From Dyadobacter sp. 3J3 (GTDB taxonomy: Bacteria; Bacteroidota; Bacteroidia; Cytophagales; Spirosomataceae): 64,000 nucleotides of DNA. The stretch lies in contig NZ_VTOL01000009.1 in NCBI RefSeq assembly GCF_009801115.1, forward strand, positions 1 to 64,000. The letters are read 5' to 3'. The notes below the pieces were generated by a model. That model searched no databases, was not told the origin of the DNA, and saw only the letters and a program-made list of their open reading frames with translations. A program made the translations under genes and the position numbers. Positions 34,255-43,218 of this stretch are shown piece by piece. Each line of letters opens with the position of its first letter. The stretch's first letter is position 1.

Positions 34255-35529
34255 TTATTTGGCACTCACCCGCCATATCGTGTTTCCCGAATCGTCGTTC
34301 ACTAATAATGAACCATCTTCCAAAACAGCAATCCCAACAGGGCGGCCATGAACCTTATCTTCATTTTCGATAAAACCGGTTAAAAAATCTTCCGGTTTCC
34401 CAGACGGTTTTCCATTTTTGAAAGGAACAAAAACTACTTTATAGCCTGAAATTTTTGATCTGTTCCATGAACCATGCTGACCAACAAAAGCACCATTATG
34501 ATATTTGGCAGGAAATTTAGTTTTGTTATAAAACGCAAGTCCAAGTGATGCTGTGTGAGAGCCAAGGGGCACATCCGGCACAATTGCTTTTGCAACCATA
34601 TCTTTTCCTTCGCCTTTCATTCTTGGATCGGGATGATTTCCATAATACGAATAAGGCCAGCCGTAAAAACCGCCTTCTTTCACACTGGTGATATAATCCG
34701 GAACAAGTTCGTCGCCCAACTCATCACGTTCATTTACCGCTGTCCATAATACATTTGTACCTGGCGCCCAGCCCATTCCTACCGGATTTCTTAAACCGCT
34801 TGCGAATATTTTTTCACCCGTTCCGTCGGGATTGATCTGTAAAATATTGGCACGACGTTTTTCATTGTCCATACCATGTTCGGCCACATTACTACCAGAT
34901 CCCACGGAAACGTATATTTTCGACCCATCAGCATTAGACAACAAATTTCTTGTCCAGTGATTGTTATACCCACCGGCTGGCAATTCCAGAATTTTTTCAC
35001 CTTTTCCAGTGATTTTAGTATCGCCGGTTTTATATGGATAGCGTGTTATTCCATCCGTATTTCCTATGTAGAAATAATTTTTAAGGATTAACATACCCAG
35101 CGGTTGTTTCAGTTTTTCCATAAAAATTTCCCGCATTTCAGGGACTCCGTCTTTGTTTATGTCACGAAGAAGTGTAATTCTGTCCGCACTTTTCTTGGTG
35201 CCTGATTCAGCTACAAATACGTCACCGTTTGGTGCAACATAAGACCAGCGTGGATTATCAAGTTTGTCTGCATATTTTGTTACCACAAAACCTTCCGGAG
35301 CTTTTGGCATTTGTCCGTCTTTCCAACCCTCAACATCCGGTGTTTTCCGAACAGATTTAGTAGCAAACGGAGCAGGCAGATCTACATTTTCAACAGCCGT
35401 ACCAACTTCTGTTTGAACAGTATCAGCACCCGATTCTGCTACCTGTTTTTCTTCCTTTTTACTGCTGTTACAGCTGAATAAGGTAAATCCCGCAAGCGTG
35501 CAGCATGTTATAAAGTGAATCTTTTTCAT
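34255..35529 (-). CDS. Lipoprotein sugar dehydrogenase (PQQ/sorbosone dehydrogenase-like)
   Basis: The ATG at 35529 gives MKKIHFITCCTLAGFTLFSC, a lipoprotein signal with Cys20, so it is preferred to the ATG at 35562; product 424 residues. The six-bladed propeller shows RWSYVAPNGDVFVAESGT, NHWTRNLLSNADGSKIYVSVG, SGLRNPVGMGWAPGT, DELGDELVPDY and VGQHGSWNRSKISGYKVVFV, typical of PQQ-dependent aldose or L-sorbosone dehydrogenases. It would act on the outer face of a membrane. Another, distinct member lies at 44356. Confidence 0.85.
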   Translation of the reverse strand: MKKIHFITCCTLAGFTLFSCNSSKKEEKQVAESGADTVQTEVGTAVENVDLPAPFATKSVRKTPDVEGWKDGQMPKAPEGFVVTKYADKLDNPRWSYVAPNGDVFVAESGTKKSADRITLLRDINKDGVPEMREIFMEKLKQPLGMLILKNYFYIGNTDGITRYPYKTGDTKITGKGEKILELPAGGYNNHWTRNLLSNADGSKIYVSVGSGSNVAEHGMDNEKRRANILQINPDGTGEKIFASGLRNPVGMGWAPGTNVLWTAVNERDELGDELVPDYITSVKEGGFYGWPYSYYGNHPDPRMKGEGKDMVAKAIVPDVPLGSHTASLGLAFYNKTKFPAKYHNGAFVGQHGSWNRSKISGYKVVFVPFKNGKPSGKPEDFLTGFIENEDKVHGRPVGIAVLEDGSLLVNDDSGNTIWRVSAK

Positions 35530-35555
35530 AAGTCTATGATGTGTCTTTAAATACA

Positions 35556-35587
35556 AAAGCATCAGCCAAAATTATGGCCGATGCTTT
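35556..35587 (-). terminator. Terminator of serine hydrolase gene
   Basis: AAAGCATCAGCC pairs with GGCCGATGCTTT except one A/C pair; the minus strand continues TTTTGTATTT. Confidence 0.65.
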
Positions 35588-35626
35588 ATTGCATTAAATA
35601 ATAATGCCAAAGAACATTAAAGTACC

Positions 35627-37219
35627 TTAACTCATTAATTTCCCTTTCAGCACCGGCCTCGTGTCTTTTGTTTTCCCCAAAATCGCCAGACTTCTCAGAA
35701 ATTCCGTTTCAATCCCCCCTTCCTCAAACCGGCATTTTACAACTTCATAATGTGCGGATTCAATAAAACGCCAGGTCATTTCAAAAGTTTTCTCGTCCGT
35801 CCACATTCCGCTTGCAGCAATTTTAGTTTTTGTCTCTCCCGGAATCACAGTTGCCGTAAGTTTCAGTGGCACTATATTTAAATCAGTAATTCCCAATTTC
35901 CACTTGTTGATACCACAGGAAATTACGTGTTCTCCCTGTGCATCTTTCATTTTAAAATCGCAGCCACCGTCTTTGAAAGTCAATGAAACAGCACTGACGG
36001 CCAGGGAATTTTCTGCTATACCAAAACTTTTACCACTTATCGAACCAACTAATTCTGATGTTGATTTTCCTTTTTCCAATGGCACGGAAAGTGTTGTCAG
36101 TTTTTGTTTCAATTTTGCAGCAGCCTGTTTATCCGCTGATAATGCTTCACTTTTCACACCAGGCAAAATATGATTCCAAACCTGGTCCAGAATTCCCTGC
36201 ATGTCAGCAGTTTCACTGGTAATGGCCACTACTAAATCCTCTTTTGGCAAAACAATGCAATACTGGCCGTAAGCGCCATCACCACGGTATCCATCATGTC
36301 TGCAACGCCAAAATTGATAGCCATATCCCTGAAGCCAGTCATTTTGCTCTTTCTTCCTCGAACCGCCTTTTGACTGAACCTCAAAACTGGTTGCATCTTT
36401 TATCCAGTCTTCTGCAATTAACCGTTTTCCATTCCACATTCCCTTTTGCAAATACAATTGTCCGAATTTCGCAATATCTTCTGTTTTCAAACGCAAACCC
36501 CAGCCTCCGGTATTGATTCCGCTCGGATCTACTTCCCAGTCTGCGCCTTCAATATTCAGTGGTTTAAAAAGTTTTGGAGTTAAATAGGCCAAAACCGTTT
36601 GTCCGGTTAATTTTTGAACAATTGCTGATAACATATAAGTAGCGCCGCTGTTATAAACAAAAAATGATCCAGGCTCATGGTCTACCGGTAAGGCAAGAAA
36701 ACTTTTCACCCAATTAGTTTCAGCCGAATTTCTCAAAGACGGCGTACTATCCGTATCGTGGCCGGTTGACATAGTCAATAAATCCTTCACACGCATTGCA
36801 GCCAGATTAGCACTGATCGAGGCCGGAACATCCTTTGGAAAGAAAGAAACGACTTTATCTTCCACTTTCAACTTTCCTTCTGCAACCGCCAGACCAACCG
36901 CTGTTGACGTAAAACTTTTACTTAGCGAATAAAGCGTATGTTTCAGATCCGGTGCATAAGGTCCCCACCAACCTTCTGCCACAACATTTCCATGGCGCAC
37001 CACCATGATACTGTGCAGGTTTAAATTATCTTTTTCAACAGCATTTACAAAATCCAGAATACCAGAAGATGCGACACCCTGCGCTTCCGGCAAACTTCTC
37101 GGCAATTGCAAACCCGGAACTTTTGCAGCCCAGGACGACATAGGAAGCTGACTGATCAGCCCAATTTGAAGGGCTCCAAAACCCAGTTTTTCTAAAAAAT
37201 CTCTTCGGTTTAGTACCAT
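35627..37219 (-). CDS. Tat-exported serine hydrolase (beta-lactamase class C fold)
   Basis: 530 residues with a twin-arginine signal (NRRDFLEKLGFGALQIGLI). The class C beta-lactamase/DD-peptidase fold shows SxxK in YSLSKSFTSTAVG (Ser nucleophile), the Tyr motif in FFVYNSGATYML and DGYRGDGAYGQY near the end of the catalytic domain. A C-terminal extension of about 120 residues (from GSISGKSFGIAEN) forms a lipocalin-like beta domain. Likely a periplasmic esterase or peptidase rather than an antibiotic-resistance enzyme. Terminator follows at 35556. Confidence 0.85.
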   Translation of the reverse strand: MVLNRRDFLEKLGFGALQIGLISQLPMSSWAAKVPGLQLPRSLPEAQGVASSGILDFVNAVEKDNLNLHSIMVVRHGNVVAEGWWGPYAPDLKHTLYSLSKSFTSTAVGLAVAEGKLKVEDKVVSFFPKDVPASISANLAAMRVKDLLTMSTGHDTDSTPSLRNSAETNWVKSFLALPVDHEPGSFFVYNSGATYMLSAIVQKLTGQTVLAYLTPKLFKPLNIEGADWEVDPSGINTGGWGLRLKTEDIAKFGQLYLQKGMWNGKRLIAEDWIKDATSFEVQSKGGSRKKEQNDWLQGYGYQFWRCRHDGYRGDGAYGQYCIVLPKEDLVVAITSETADMQGILDQVWNHILPGVKSEALSADKQAAAKLKQKLTTLSVPLEKGKSTSELVGSISGKSFGIAENSLAVSAVSLTFKDGGCDFKMKDAQGEHVISCGINKWKLGITDLNIVPLKLTATVIPGETKTKIAASGMWTDEKTFEMTWRFIESAHYEVVKCRFEEGGIETEFLRSLAILGKTKDTRPVLKGKLMS

Positions 37220-37324
37220 GATTTCTGGGAGAATAAAGTCTGGTTGATATTTTATTTTAACAATTTACAGTCATGCTAAAACGATGATTTTCACGGTTTG
37301 GAAAGATGGTAGCTGGCTTATTGG

Positions 37325-37332
37325 TATATTTG
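37325..37332 (+). promoter_or_regulatory. -7 promoter element of DEAD helicase gene
   Basis: TATATTTG matches TAnnTTTG, 44 bases before the start. A TTTG lies 24 bases upstream, longer than the normal spacer. Confidence 0.4.
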
Positions 37333-37375
37333 CACCGGCCTTTGAAGCCTTTTATCTTAACAATACAAAAATCAT

Positions 37376-38518
37376 ATGTCTTTCAAAACGCTCGGCTTAT
37401 CCGAACCTTTATTAAAAACCATAGCAGAACAAAATTATACTCAACCGTATCCGATTCAGCAGGAAGCAATTCCGGCGATTTTGGCGGGAAAAGATATATT
37501 GGGTATTGCTAAAACGGGTTCGGGGAAAACCGCAAGTTTTGTTTTGCCGATTCTTGAAATGTTTCAGACCAAAAGTGCTCCAAAAAACCGGTTTATTACT
37601 GCATTGGTTTTAGTGCCAACCAGAGAACTTGCCGTTCAGATTGGCGTTGTTTTTCAAACTTTTGGAGAAAGAATGCCGCGAAAAGTCAAATCTCTGGCTA
37701 TTTATGGTGGTGTTTCGATCAATCCACAAATGATGGCTTTACAAGGCGTGGAAATTCTGATTGCTACACCCGGAAGATTGCTGGACTTATTGTCATCAAA
37801 AGCATTGAACATCACAGAAACAGAAATTCTGGTTTTGGATGAAGCGGATAAAATGCTGAATCTTGGTTTTGCAGATGAAATGAAAGATATCTTTTTTCTT
37901 CTTCCCAAAAAACGCCAGAGCATTTTGTTCTCGGCCACACTAGGTGACGAAGTTGAGAAAATTCATAAAAGTATTCTGAGGAATCCGGTTACGATTGAAA
38001 TTGAAGAAGAAGAGCAAAATCTGGATCTCATCAAACAAAGCGGTTATTTTGTTGATCCTGAGAGAAAAGGCCCGCTACTGCGTTATCTGATCAAAAAAGG
38101 AGAAATGAAACAGGTTCTGGTTTTTGTTTCTTCAACCCGAACCGCAGATAATCTTGTCGATAAATTATCGAAAAACGGAATTCAGGCGGCGGCTATGCAT
38201 AGCAAGAAAAGCCAGGGAGCCAGAACGGAAGTTTTGAATAAATTCAAATCAGGAAAACTGACGGTCATGGTCGCTACGGATTTGGTTTCCAGAGGTATTG
38301 ACATCCAGTTTTTACCTTATGTTATCAACTTTGAATTACCACGTTCTCCGAAAGATTATATTCACCGTATAGGCCGCACAGGTCGTGCAGAAGCAACAGG
38401 AGAAGCTATTTCTCTTATCATTCCGGAAGATGCGCACCATTGGAAAATCATCCAGAAAAAAATGGGAAAACGGGTCGAAATGACGGAAACTTTTGATCTG
38501 GATTTGATGGGGTTCTGA
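37376..38518 (+). CDS. DEAD-box RNA helicase, RhlE-like
   Basis: 380 residues with all DEAD-box motifs: Q motif (YPIQQEAIPAIL), motif I AKTGSGKT, Ia PTRELA, Ib TPGR, II DEAD, III SAT, IV VLVFVSSTRTAD, V VATDLVSRGID, VI HRIGRTGR. It unwinds short RNA duplexes in ribosome assembly or RNA decay. The C-terminal tail after motif VI is short, without the basic low-complexity extension of many RhlE proteins. The gene stands alone. Confidence 0.93.
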   Translation: MSFKTLGLSEPLLKTIAEQNYTQPYPIQQEAIPAILAGKDILGIAKTGSGKTASFVLPILEMFQTKSAPKNRFITALVLVPTRELAVQIGVVFQTFGERMPRKVKSLAIYGGVSINPQMMALQGVEILIATPGRLLDLLSSKALNITETEILVLDEADKMLNLGFADEMKDIFFLLPKKRQSILFSATLGDEVEKIHKSILRNPVTIEIEEEEQNLDLIKQSGYFVDPERKGPLLRYLIKKGEMKQVLVFVSSTRTADNLVDKLSKNGIQAAAMHSKKSQGARTEVLNKFKSGKLTVMVATDLVSRGIDIQFLPYVINFELPRSPKDYIHRIGRTGRAEATGEAISLIIPEDAHHWKIIQKKMGKRVEMTETFDLDLMGF

Positions 38519-38523
38519 AATTG

Positions 38524-38640
38524 CTTTCGGCGGTCGGCTATCGGCTGTCAGATTATTGCCTTGATTCACTATTGCCCGCTCCGCTGATGATTGAAAGCCG
38601 ATTGCTGACAGCCGATTGCCAGTGCAGGAGAGCGCAGGAA
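38524..38640. repeat. Extragenic palindromic repeat with GGCTGTCAG arms, copy 2
   Basis: ATCGGCTGTCAG (about 38539-38550) and CTGACAGCCGAT are inverted copies around an AT-rich middle, giving a long imperfect hairpin. The second arm with its flanks (GAAAGCCGATTGCTGACAGC) is the inverse of the element at 19432. It lies just after the helicase stop and could act as its terminator. Confidence 0.6.
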
Positions 38641-38713
38641 GGCTGACAAATTTCCTACTGTAATTTTACGATAGGATAAATTTCTTTATTCGTCAATTAT
38701 AGTAATTTCAATC

Positions 38714-39853
38714 ATGGAAAGACGTAAAGCGCTAGGAATATTACTCGCAGGAAGTGCCTTGTCAAAGGTTTGGGCATTAGATTCTGATTCTTCCAAAATT
38801 CATAAAAAAGAGCTCCTGAAATCTCTCGGACTTGCCAACGGCTATTTTTTAAAAAAATGGCCTGATACCGGAAAATCCATTATTACAAACCGCGAACGCC
38901 CAAGTAACATCTGGACGCGCGCAGTTTATTATGAAGGTTTGATGGCGCTTTACACTATTGATCCACAAAAAAGTTATTACGATTACGCAGTTTCCTGGGG
39001 TGAAAACCACCAATGGGGATTGAGAAATGGTATTCAAACCAGAAATGGCGATGACCAGTGCTGCGGCCAAACGTACATTGATCTTTATCTGATTGATAAA
39101 AAAGAAGAACGGATCAGGGATATTAAAGCTTCGATCGATTTAATGGTTGATTCGGAAAAAGTCAGTGACTGGACCTGGATTGATGCTTTACAGATGGCTA
39201 TGCCGGTTTATGCCAAATTGGGCGTCATCTACAAAGACGACCGGTATTTTGAAAAAATGTATGCACTTTATACACATACAAAAACCAAAGAAGGCGGAAC
39301 GGGATTATACAATCCGGAGGAAAAACTTTGGTGGCGGGATAAGGATTTCTTACCTCCTTATAAAACGCCCGCAGGCAAAAACTGTTACTGGTCGCGCGGG
39401 AATGGCTGGATTATCGCCGCGCTCGTTCGTGTTTTGGATATAATGCCCAAAAATGCACCTCACCGCACAGAGTATGAGAAAATGCTTTTAGATATGTTAG
39501 CGGCCCTGGCTCCTTTGCAACGTGCGGACGGCTATTGGAACGTAAGTTTAACAGATCCGACCGATTTTGGTGGCAGAGAATTAAGTGGTACTGCTTTGTT
39601 TATTTATGGAATGGCCTGGGCGATTAATAACGGTTTGGCAAAAAATAAAACATACAATCTGGCCATTGTAAAAGCCTGGAATGCGCTGCAAAAAGAATCA
39701 TTGCATGACGATGGTTTTCTGGGATTCGTACAGGGAACAGGAAAGGAGCCAAAAGATGGCCAACCCGTCACGTACACCAGCCAACCCGATTTTGAAGATT
39801 ATGGATTAGGATGTTTTTTGCTTGCAGGAAGTGAGATTTACAAGATGAAATAG
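38714..39853 (+). CDS. GH105/GH88-like unsaturated uronyl hydrolase
   Basis: 379 residues, the compact one-domain size of GH105. An N-terminal MERRKALGILLAGSALSKVWA looks like a signal. Barrel features: IWTRAVYYEGLMALYTID, WTWIDALQMAMPVYAKLG (candidate catalytic D157), CYWSRGNGWIIAALVRVLD and ELSGTALFIYGMAWAIN. Third such enzyme in the window and distant in sequence from the other two, so it may act on a different unsaturated uronide. It converges on a GntR regulator gene with 6 bases between them. Confidence 0.87.
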   Translation: MERRKALGILLAGSALSKVWALDSDSSKIHKKELLKSLGLANGYFLKKWPDTGKSIITNRERPSNIWTRAVYYEGLMALYTIDPQKSYYDYAVSWGENHQWGLRNGIQTRNGDDQCCGQTYIDLYLIDKKEERIRDIKASIDLMVDSEKVSDWTWIDALQMAMPVYAKLGVIYKDDRYFEKMYALYTHTKTKEGGTGLYNPEEKLWWRDKDFLPPYKTPAGKNCYWSRGNGWIIAALVRVLDIMPKNAPHRTEYEKMLLDMLAALAPLQRADGYWNVSLTDPTDFGGRELSGTALFIYGMAWAINNGLAKNKTYNLAIVKAWNALQKESLHDDGFLGFVQGTGKEPKDGQPVTYTSQPDFEDYGLGCFLLAGSEIYKMK

Positions 39854-39859
39854 TCAGGT

Positions 39860-40951
39860 TTAAAGCGAACCTCTTCTGATCATAAAAAACGGATTTTTTA
39901 TTTTTATCTGCTCTTTGTTCAAAATCAAATTTGCAGCGGTGCGGCCCATATTTTCAAAATCTGTGGTAATGACTGTGATGCCCAGCAATTCTTTCAGTGT
40001 GGTTTCATTAAAAGAAATTACACCGATTTCTTTTCCCATTTCATAGGAAGAATTTCTCGTCTTTTTTACAAGTTCGGCCAGATCATTTTCCTCAACAACG
40101 ATATAGGCAGTACCCGGAATGAGATTTTCGGCATGAACGCTTTCCAGGATTTCAAAATCCTTCTGATAGTTGACACAATAATTCCGGAAACCACTTATGA
40201 TCTCTTTTGGATAATTTCCTTCAAATGGGAATACCAGAACCATACGCTGATATTTGGCCATCAGGTCATTCGCATTTTCCAGCGCGCCAAAAATATCCTT
40301 GTCAAAACTTTGATAAATACTGGATACCGGCTGCTTTAATTCCGGAATTTCCCGGTCGAGCAAGACCAATTGTGACGATGGAATTGTTTTCAAAACGCAC
40401 ATATAATCTTCCTCCTCAGTCTGATCAAAATGAGGCATCACTACATAATGATTATAGTTTCCCAGATTTTTTTCGATAATCTCCCGGAAACGTTTTACAC
40501 TGTAATGATGGATTTCAAGATCAACAACCGCGTTATCACCCAATGCTTTTATGAAAGAATAATAGATGATTTTTTTGTAAGAACTGAGCTTGTTAAAGAC
40601 GAGCAGAATCTTTTCTTTCTTATCCTGACCCGATTGCACGTAATATCCTTTGCCTTGTACCGACGTGATATATCCCAGATTCCGGAGCTCCCGATATGCC
40701 TTTTCCACCGTATCACGCGCCAGCAAATAATCTACACTCAACTCACTGATCGAAGGTAATTGTGTTCCTTTTTTCAAAATTCCTCTTTCAATATCAATCC
40801 GAATCGACTGCACGATTTGCTTGTATTTCGGCATTTTGTCTTCCCGATCAAACTTCATTTGAAAGTCGTTTTCACGGTCATCAAAATAAACGTCTTTGAA
40901 AACAAAACGCCGGGTTCCCAGGTTAGCACGGGCGGTGTTATATCCTGTCAT
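39860..40951 (-). CDS. GntR-family regulator with sugar-binding (LacI/PBP1-like) domain
   Basis: 363 residues. A GntR winged helix (MPKYKQIVQSIRIDIERGIL, PSISELSVDYLLARDTVEKAYREL, ITSVQGKGYYV; about 38-105) is followed by a periplasmic-binding-protein-like effector domain (KILLVFNKLSSYKKIIYY through the end), a combination common in Bacteroidota sugar regulators. The frame starts at 40951, but the family-like start MKFDREDKMPKY at 40858 is also possible. Its upstream region carries the third copy of the uronate dyad element, so it is likely part of the same regulon and may control the convergent GH105 gene. Confidence 0.85.
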   Translation of the reverse strand: MTGYNTARANLGTRRFVFKDVYFDDRENDFQMKFDREDKMPKYKQIVQSIRIDIERGILKKGTQLPSISELSVDYLLARDTVEKAYRELRNLGYITSVQGKGYYVQSGQDKKEKILLVFNKLSSYKKIIYYSFIKALGDNAVVDLEIHHYSVKRFREIIEKNLGNYNHYVVMPHFDQTEEEDYMCVLKTIPSSQLVLLDREIPELKQPVSSIYQSFDKDIFGALENANDLMAKYQRMVLVFPFEGNYPKEIISGFRNYCVNYQKDFEILESVHAENLIPGTAYIVVEENDLAELVKKTRNSSYEMGKEIGVISFNETTLKELLGITVITTDFENMGRTAANLILNKEQIKIKNPFFMIRRGSL

Positions 40952-41073
40952 TTCTTCACTATTTATTGAAAGTTACTAATAAAGCGGAATTCAGTTTTCT
41001 TCAAGTCCCGAATTCGCACTGTATATTAGTCAATAAATAATCTGTAAAATGCAATTATGACGAGTATTTTAAT

Positions 41074-41097
41074 GCAATCGTTATCGGGAACGTTGCC
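41074..41097. promoter_or_regulatory. Dyad operator 3 (upstream of GntR regulator gene)
   Basis: Inverted copy of the element at 11389 and 13447: GCAATCGTT, ATCGGG, AACGTTGC. Oriented the same way relative to its downstream gene as copies 1 and 2, at 123 bases from the GntR start. Confidence 0.65.
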
Positions 41098-41199
41098 AAT
41101 TATATTGAATCCATGTTGATATTTTATTAAATCAAAATATTTGGATCGTTTATTATAGTAACGATTTTGCCTTACAAGAAAATTACAAAGATCGACAGC

Positions 41200-41967
41200 T
41201 TACTTTTTTCGTGAAGTATTCATTGTCAAACGCACACCAAGACTGATGTTAACATATTCTCTGTCCACACCACTATTGCGGTTGAACATGACAACCGAAG
41301 GCGTGTAACTAACGTAACCCTTTACATTTTTACCTCCACCGCTAAACCGGAAGGTTGGCTCCCAGTATACTGATAATTCATTGAGCGTATTTTGCAGGTT
41401 TCTCAAATAATATTGATCCCGATCCATGCCATCAATCAAATTTGAATAGCCCAGCCAATGACTTACTCCCGAAAATCGTGAGCCAATACTGAATTCCAGA
41501 TTTTTATTCGGGTGGGTAAAACTAAGAGAGGGCTGGATAAAGTATTTATTCATATTAATCCGGGCAGTTTGATCAATAGTATAAAAGACCTTATAGTTAC
41601 CTTTCCCTGCACCTGCATAAACTTCAAAAACCCAGTTTTTATTTTCTTCCAGTTTTGCAAAATAGCCAAGGGCAGCTTCCACATACTGACTACGCGATTC
41701 TTTTTTCTTTATGTAGGCCGATTCCTTTGAACTTATACTGCTGGTTAATGCCCCATTGACCATTATGCCAACATGATTCAAAGGTGCGTAAGCCACTTGT
41801 ACATCCGCTCCTCTCATCACAAAACCACCGCCCAGACCAGCGTCCAGACGAATGTCGTTTCTTTCCCGGATATTCGGAATATTGCCCTTATTGGGCGAAT
41901 AATAATAAGGAGAACAGCTGCACAACATCACAGTTGCACAGCACATTAACGTAGTAATTATTTTCAT
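41200..41967 (-). CDS. Outer-membrane-associated lipoprotein, beta-barrel-like
   Basis: 255 residues with a lipoprotein signal (MKIITTLMCCATVMLCSC, Cys about 18). The remainder has alternating hydrophobic strands: LDAGLGGGFVMRGADVQVAYAP, YVEAALGYFAKLEENKNWVFEVY, NLEFSIGSRFSG and VNISLGVRLTMN at the C-terminus, like a small outer-membrane barrel. No family name recognised. Lies between the GntR regulator and the Asp-box lipoprotein gene, same strand, but spacing is wide. Confidence 0.7.
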   Translation of the reverse strand: MKIITTLMCCATVMLCSCSPYYYSPNKGNIPNIRERNDIRLDAGLGGGFVMRGADVQVAYAPLNHVGIMVNGALTSSISSKESAYIKKKESRSQYVEAALGYFAKLEENKNWVFEVYAGAGKGNYKVFYTIDQTARINMNKYFIQPSLSFTHPNKNLEFSIGSRFSGVSHWLGYSNLIDGMDRDQYYLRNLQNTLNELSVYWEPTFRFSGGGKNVKGYVSYTPSVVMFNRNSGVDREYVNISLGVRLTMNTSRKK

Positions 41968-42060
41968 GGCTATTGTTTATATCAAATGAGGGATTGACTT
42001 GCCGACATTCGAATATAAACAATATGTAACCAAATTATACCAAAAATAATTGAATTTATT

Positions 42061-43146
42061 TTATCTCCTGGCCGCGACCAGCTTTTTGATATCGCTTTTA
42101 GTTCCAAGCCAAAAAGCGATTTTTTGTCTGTTCCAGGTATAAGAAACGGCTACCGAATCACCCCAGCTTATAATAGCAGGATACGAGAATTCATCTGTTT
42201 TTTTGCCTGTTTCAATATCAATTTTTTCCGGCCAGGTTTTACCATTATCAAAAGATAAACCAAGCGATAATGGTGAACGTGAACCCCAGTCTTTTGCATC
42301 AGGATTGTAAGCCAAAACAAGCGTTCCGTCTTTTACCTTTGTGACGTCAATACCACTATTAGGATTCGGAAGTTTGGAACTCACGATGGTCGACCAGGTT
42401 TTTCCATAATCTTCGGAATCACTGCGACCAATGATTCCTCCTGTTGTACGCACTAACATATGCACTTTCCCTGGTTTGGTTTCCCATAAGGTCGGCTGAA
42501 TTGCACCTTTTCCTTTAATTTCGGTTGTGTCCAGTTTCAAATGCGGCGACGCGATCCAGGTTTTCCCTTTGTCTTCACTGCGGTCAACAAAAACTTCCCA
42601 ACGCTTAAACTCATTGGAAGCTCCTGCCAGCCAGGTTCCGTTCGAAAGCTCGATCAGCTTATCTTTTACAGGACCTCTTCCGCCTTTATCGCCCGGAACA
42701 AGTTCATAAGCTTCGGACCAGGTTTTTCCACCATCAGTCGATTTTTTCACCCAGGTTTCCCAGTACGGAATTGTTTTTCCAACTTTAAAATACAGATAAA
42801 CAGTACCATCCGGTGCATTTTGCAAAACCGGATTCCAATGCGCATCTTCTCTTATTTTTGCTACTTCAACAGGCGCACTCCAATGTCCCGGACGACCTTT
42901 CGAAAGCCAGATTCCTACATCCGGATTTTTTTCTTCCGTACCGCCAAACCAGGCTACCAGAAATTGTCCGTCTTTCAGCCGAACTAGCGTTGAAGCATGA
43001 CATTGAGGAAAAGGACGATTATCCCCAAAAACAAAATCTTTAACCGGAACAGCCTTTTCAGAAGAAGTTTCCTGCTGTGAAGTACAAGCAACAAACAGAG
43101 CAATTACAAAAAACGAGGCGGCAAAAAAGCGATGATAGAAAGTCAT
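42061..43146 (-). CDS. Asp-box (BNR) lipoprotein, exo-sialidase-like propeller
   Basis: 361 residues with a lipoprotein signal (FFVIALFVACTSQ, Cys about 21). Asp boxes are STDGGKTW, SEDKGKTW, SEDYGKTW and SFDNGKTW, spaced about 50-60 residues as in a six-bladed propeller. The first blade has PQCHASTLVRLKDGQFLVAWFGG, the usual start of the BNR_2 family. True sialidase residues such as the RIP motif are not evident, so the enzyme may act on another sugar acid, in keeping with the pectin theme. Same strand as gpsA, which lies downstream. Confidence 0.8.
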   Translation of the reverse strand: MTFYHRFFAASFFVIALFVACTSQQETSSEKAVPVKDFVFGDNRPFPQCHASTLVRLKDGQFLVAWFGGTEEKNPDVGIWLSKGRPGHWSAPVEVAKIREDAHWNPVLQNAPDGTVYLYFKVGKTIPYWETWVKKSTDGGKTWSEAYELVPGDKGGRGPVKDKLIELSNGTWLAGASNEFKRWEVFVDRSEDKGKTWIASPHLKLDTTEIKGKGAIQPTLWETKPGKVHMLVRTTGGIIGRSDSEDYGKTWSTIVSSKLPNPNSGIDVTKVKDGTLVLAYNPDAKDWGSRSPLSLGLSFDNGKTWPEKIDIETGKKTDEFSYPAIISWGDSVAVSYTWNRQKIAFWLGTKSDIKKLVAARR

Positions 43147-43218
43147 AATGCAGGAATAATATCAAAAATCAGGTAAGTAGTCTCGTTTCAAGTACCCGGT
43201 TTGGTACCAAATGGACTA

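Noticed and set aside
42061..43146. True sialidase
   Set aside because: Asp boxes only show a propeller; sialidase active-site motifs are not evident and no sialic acid genes are nearby.
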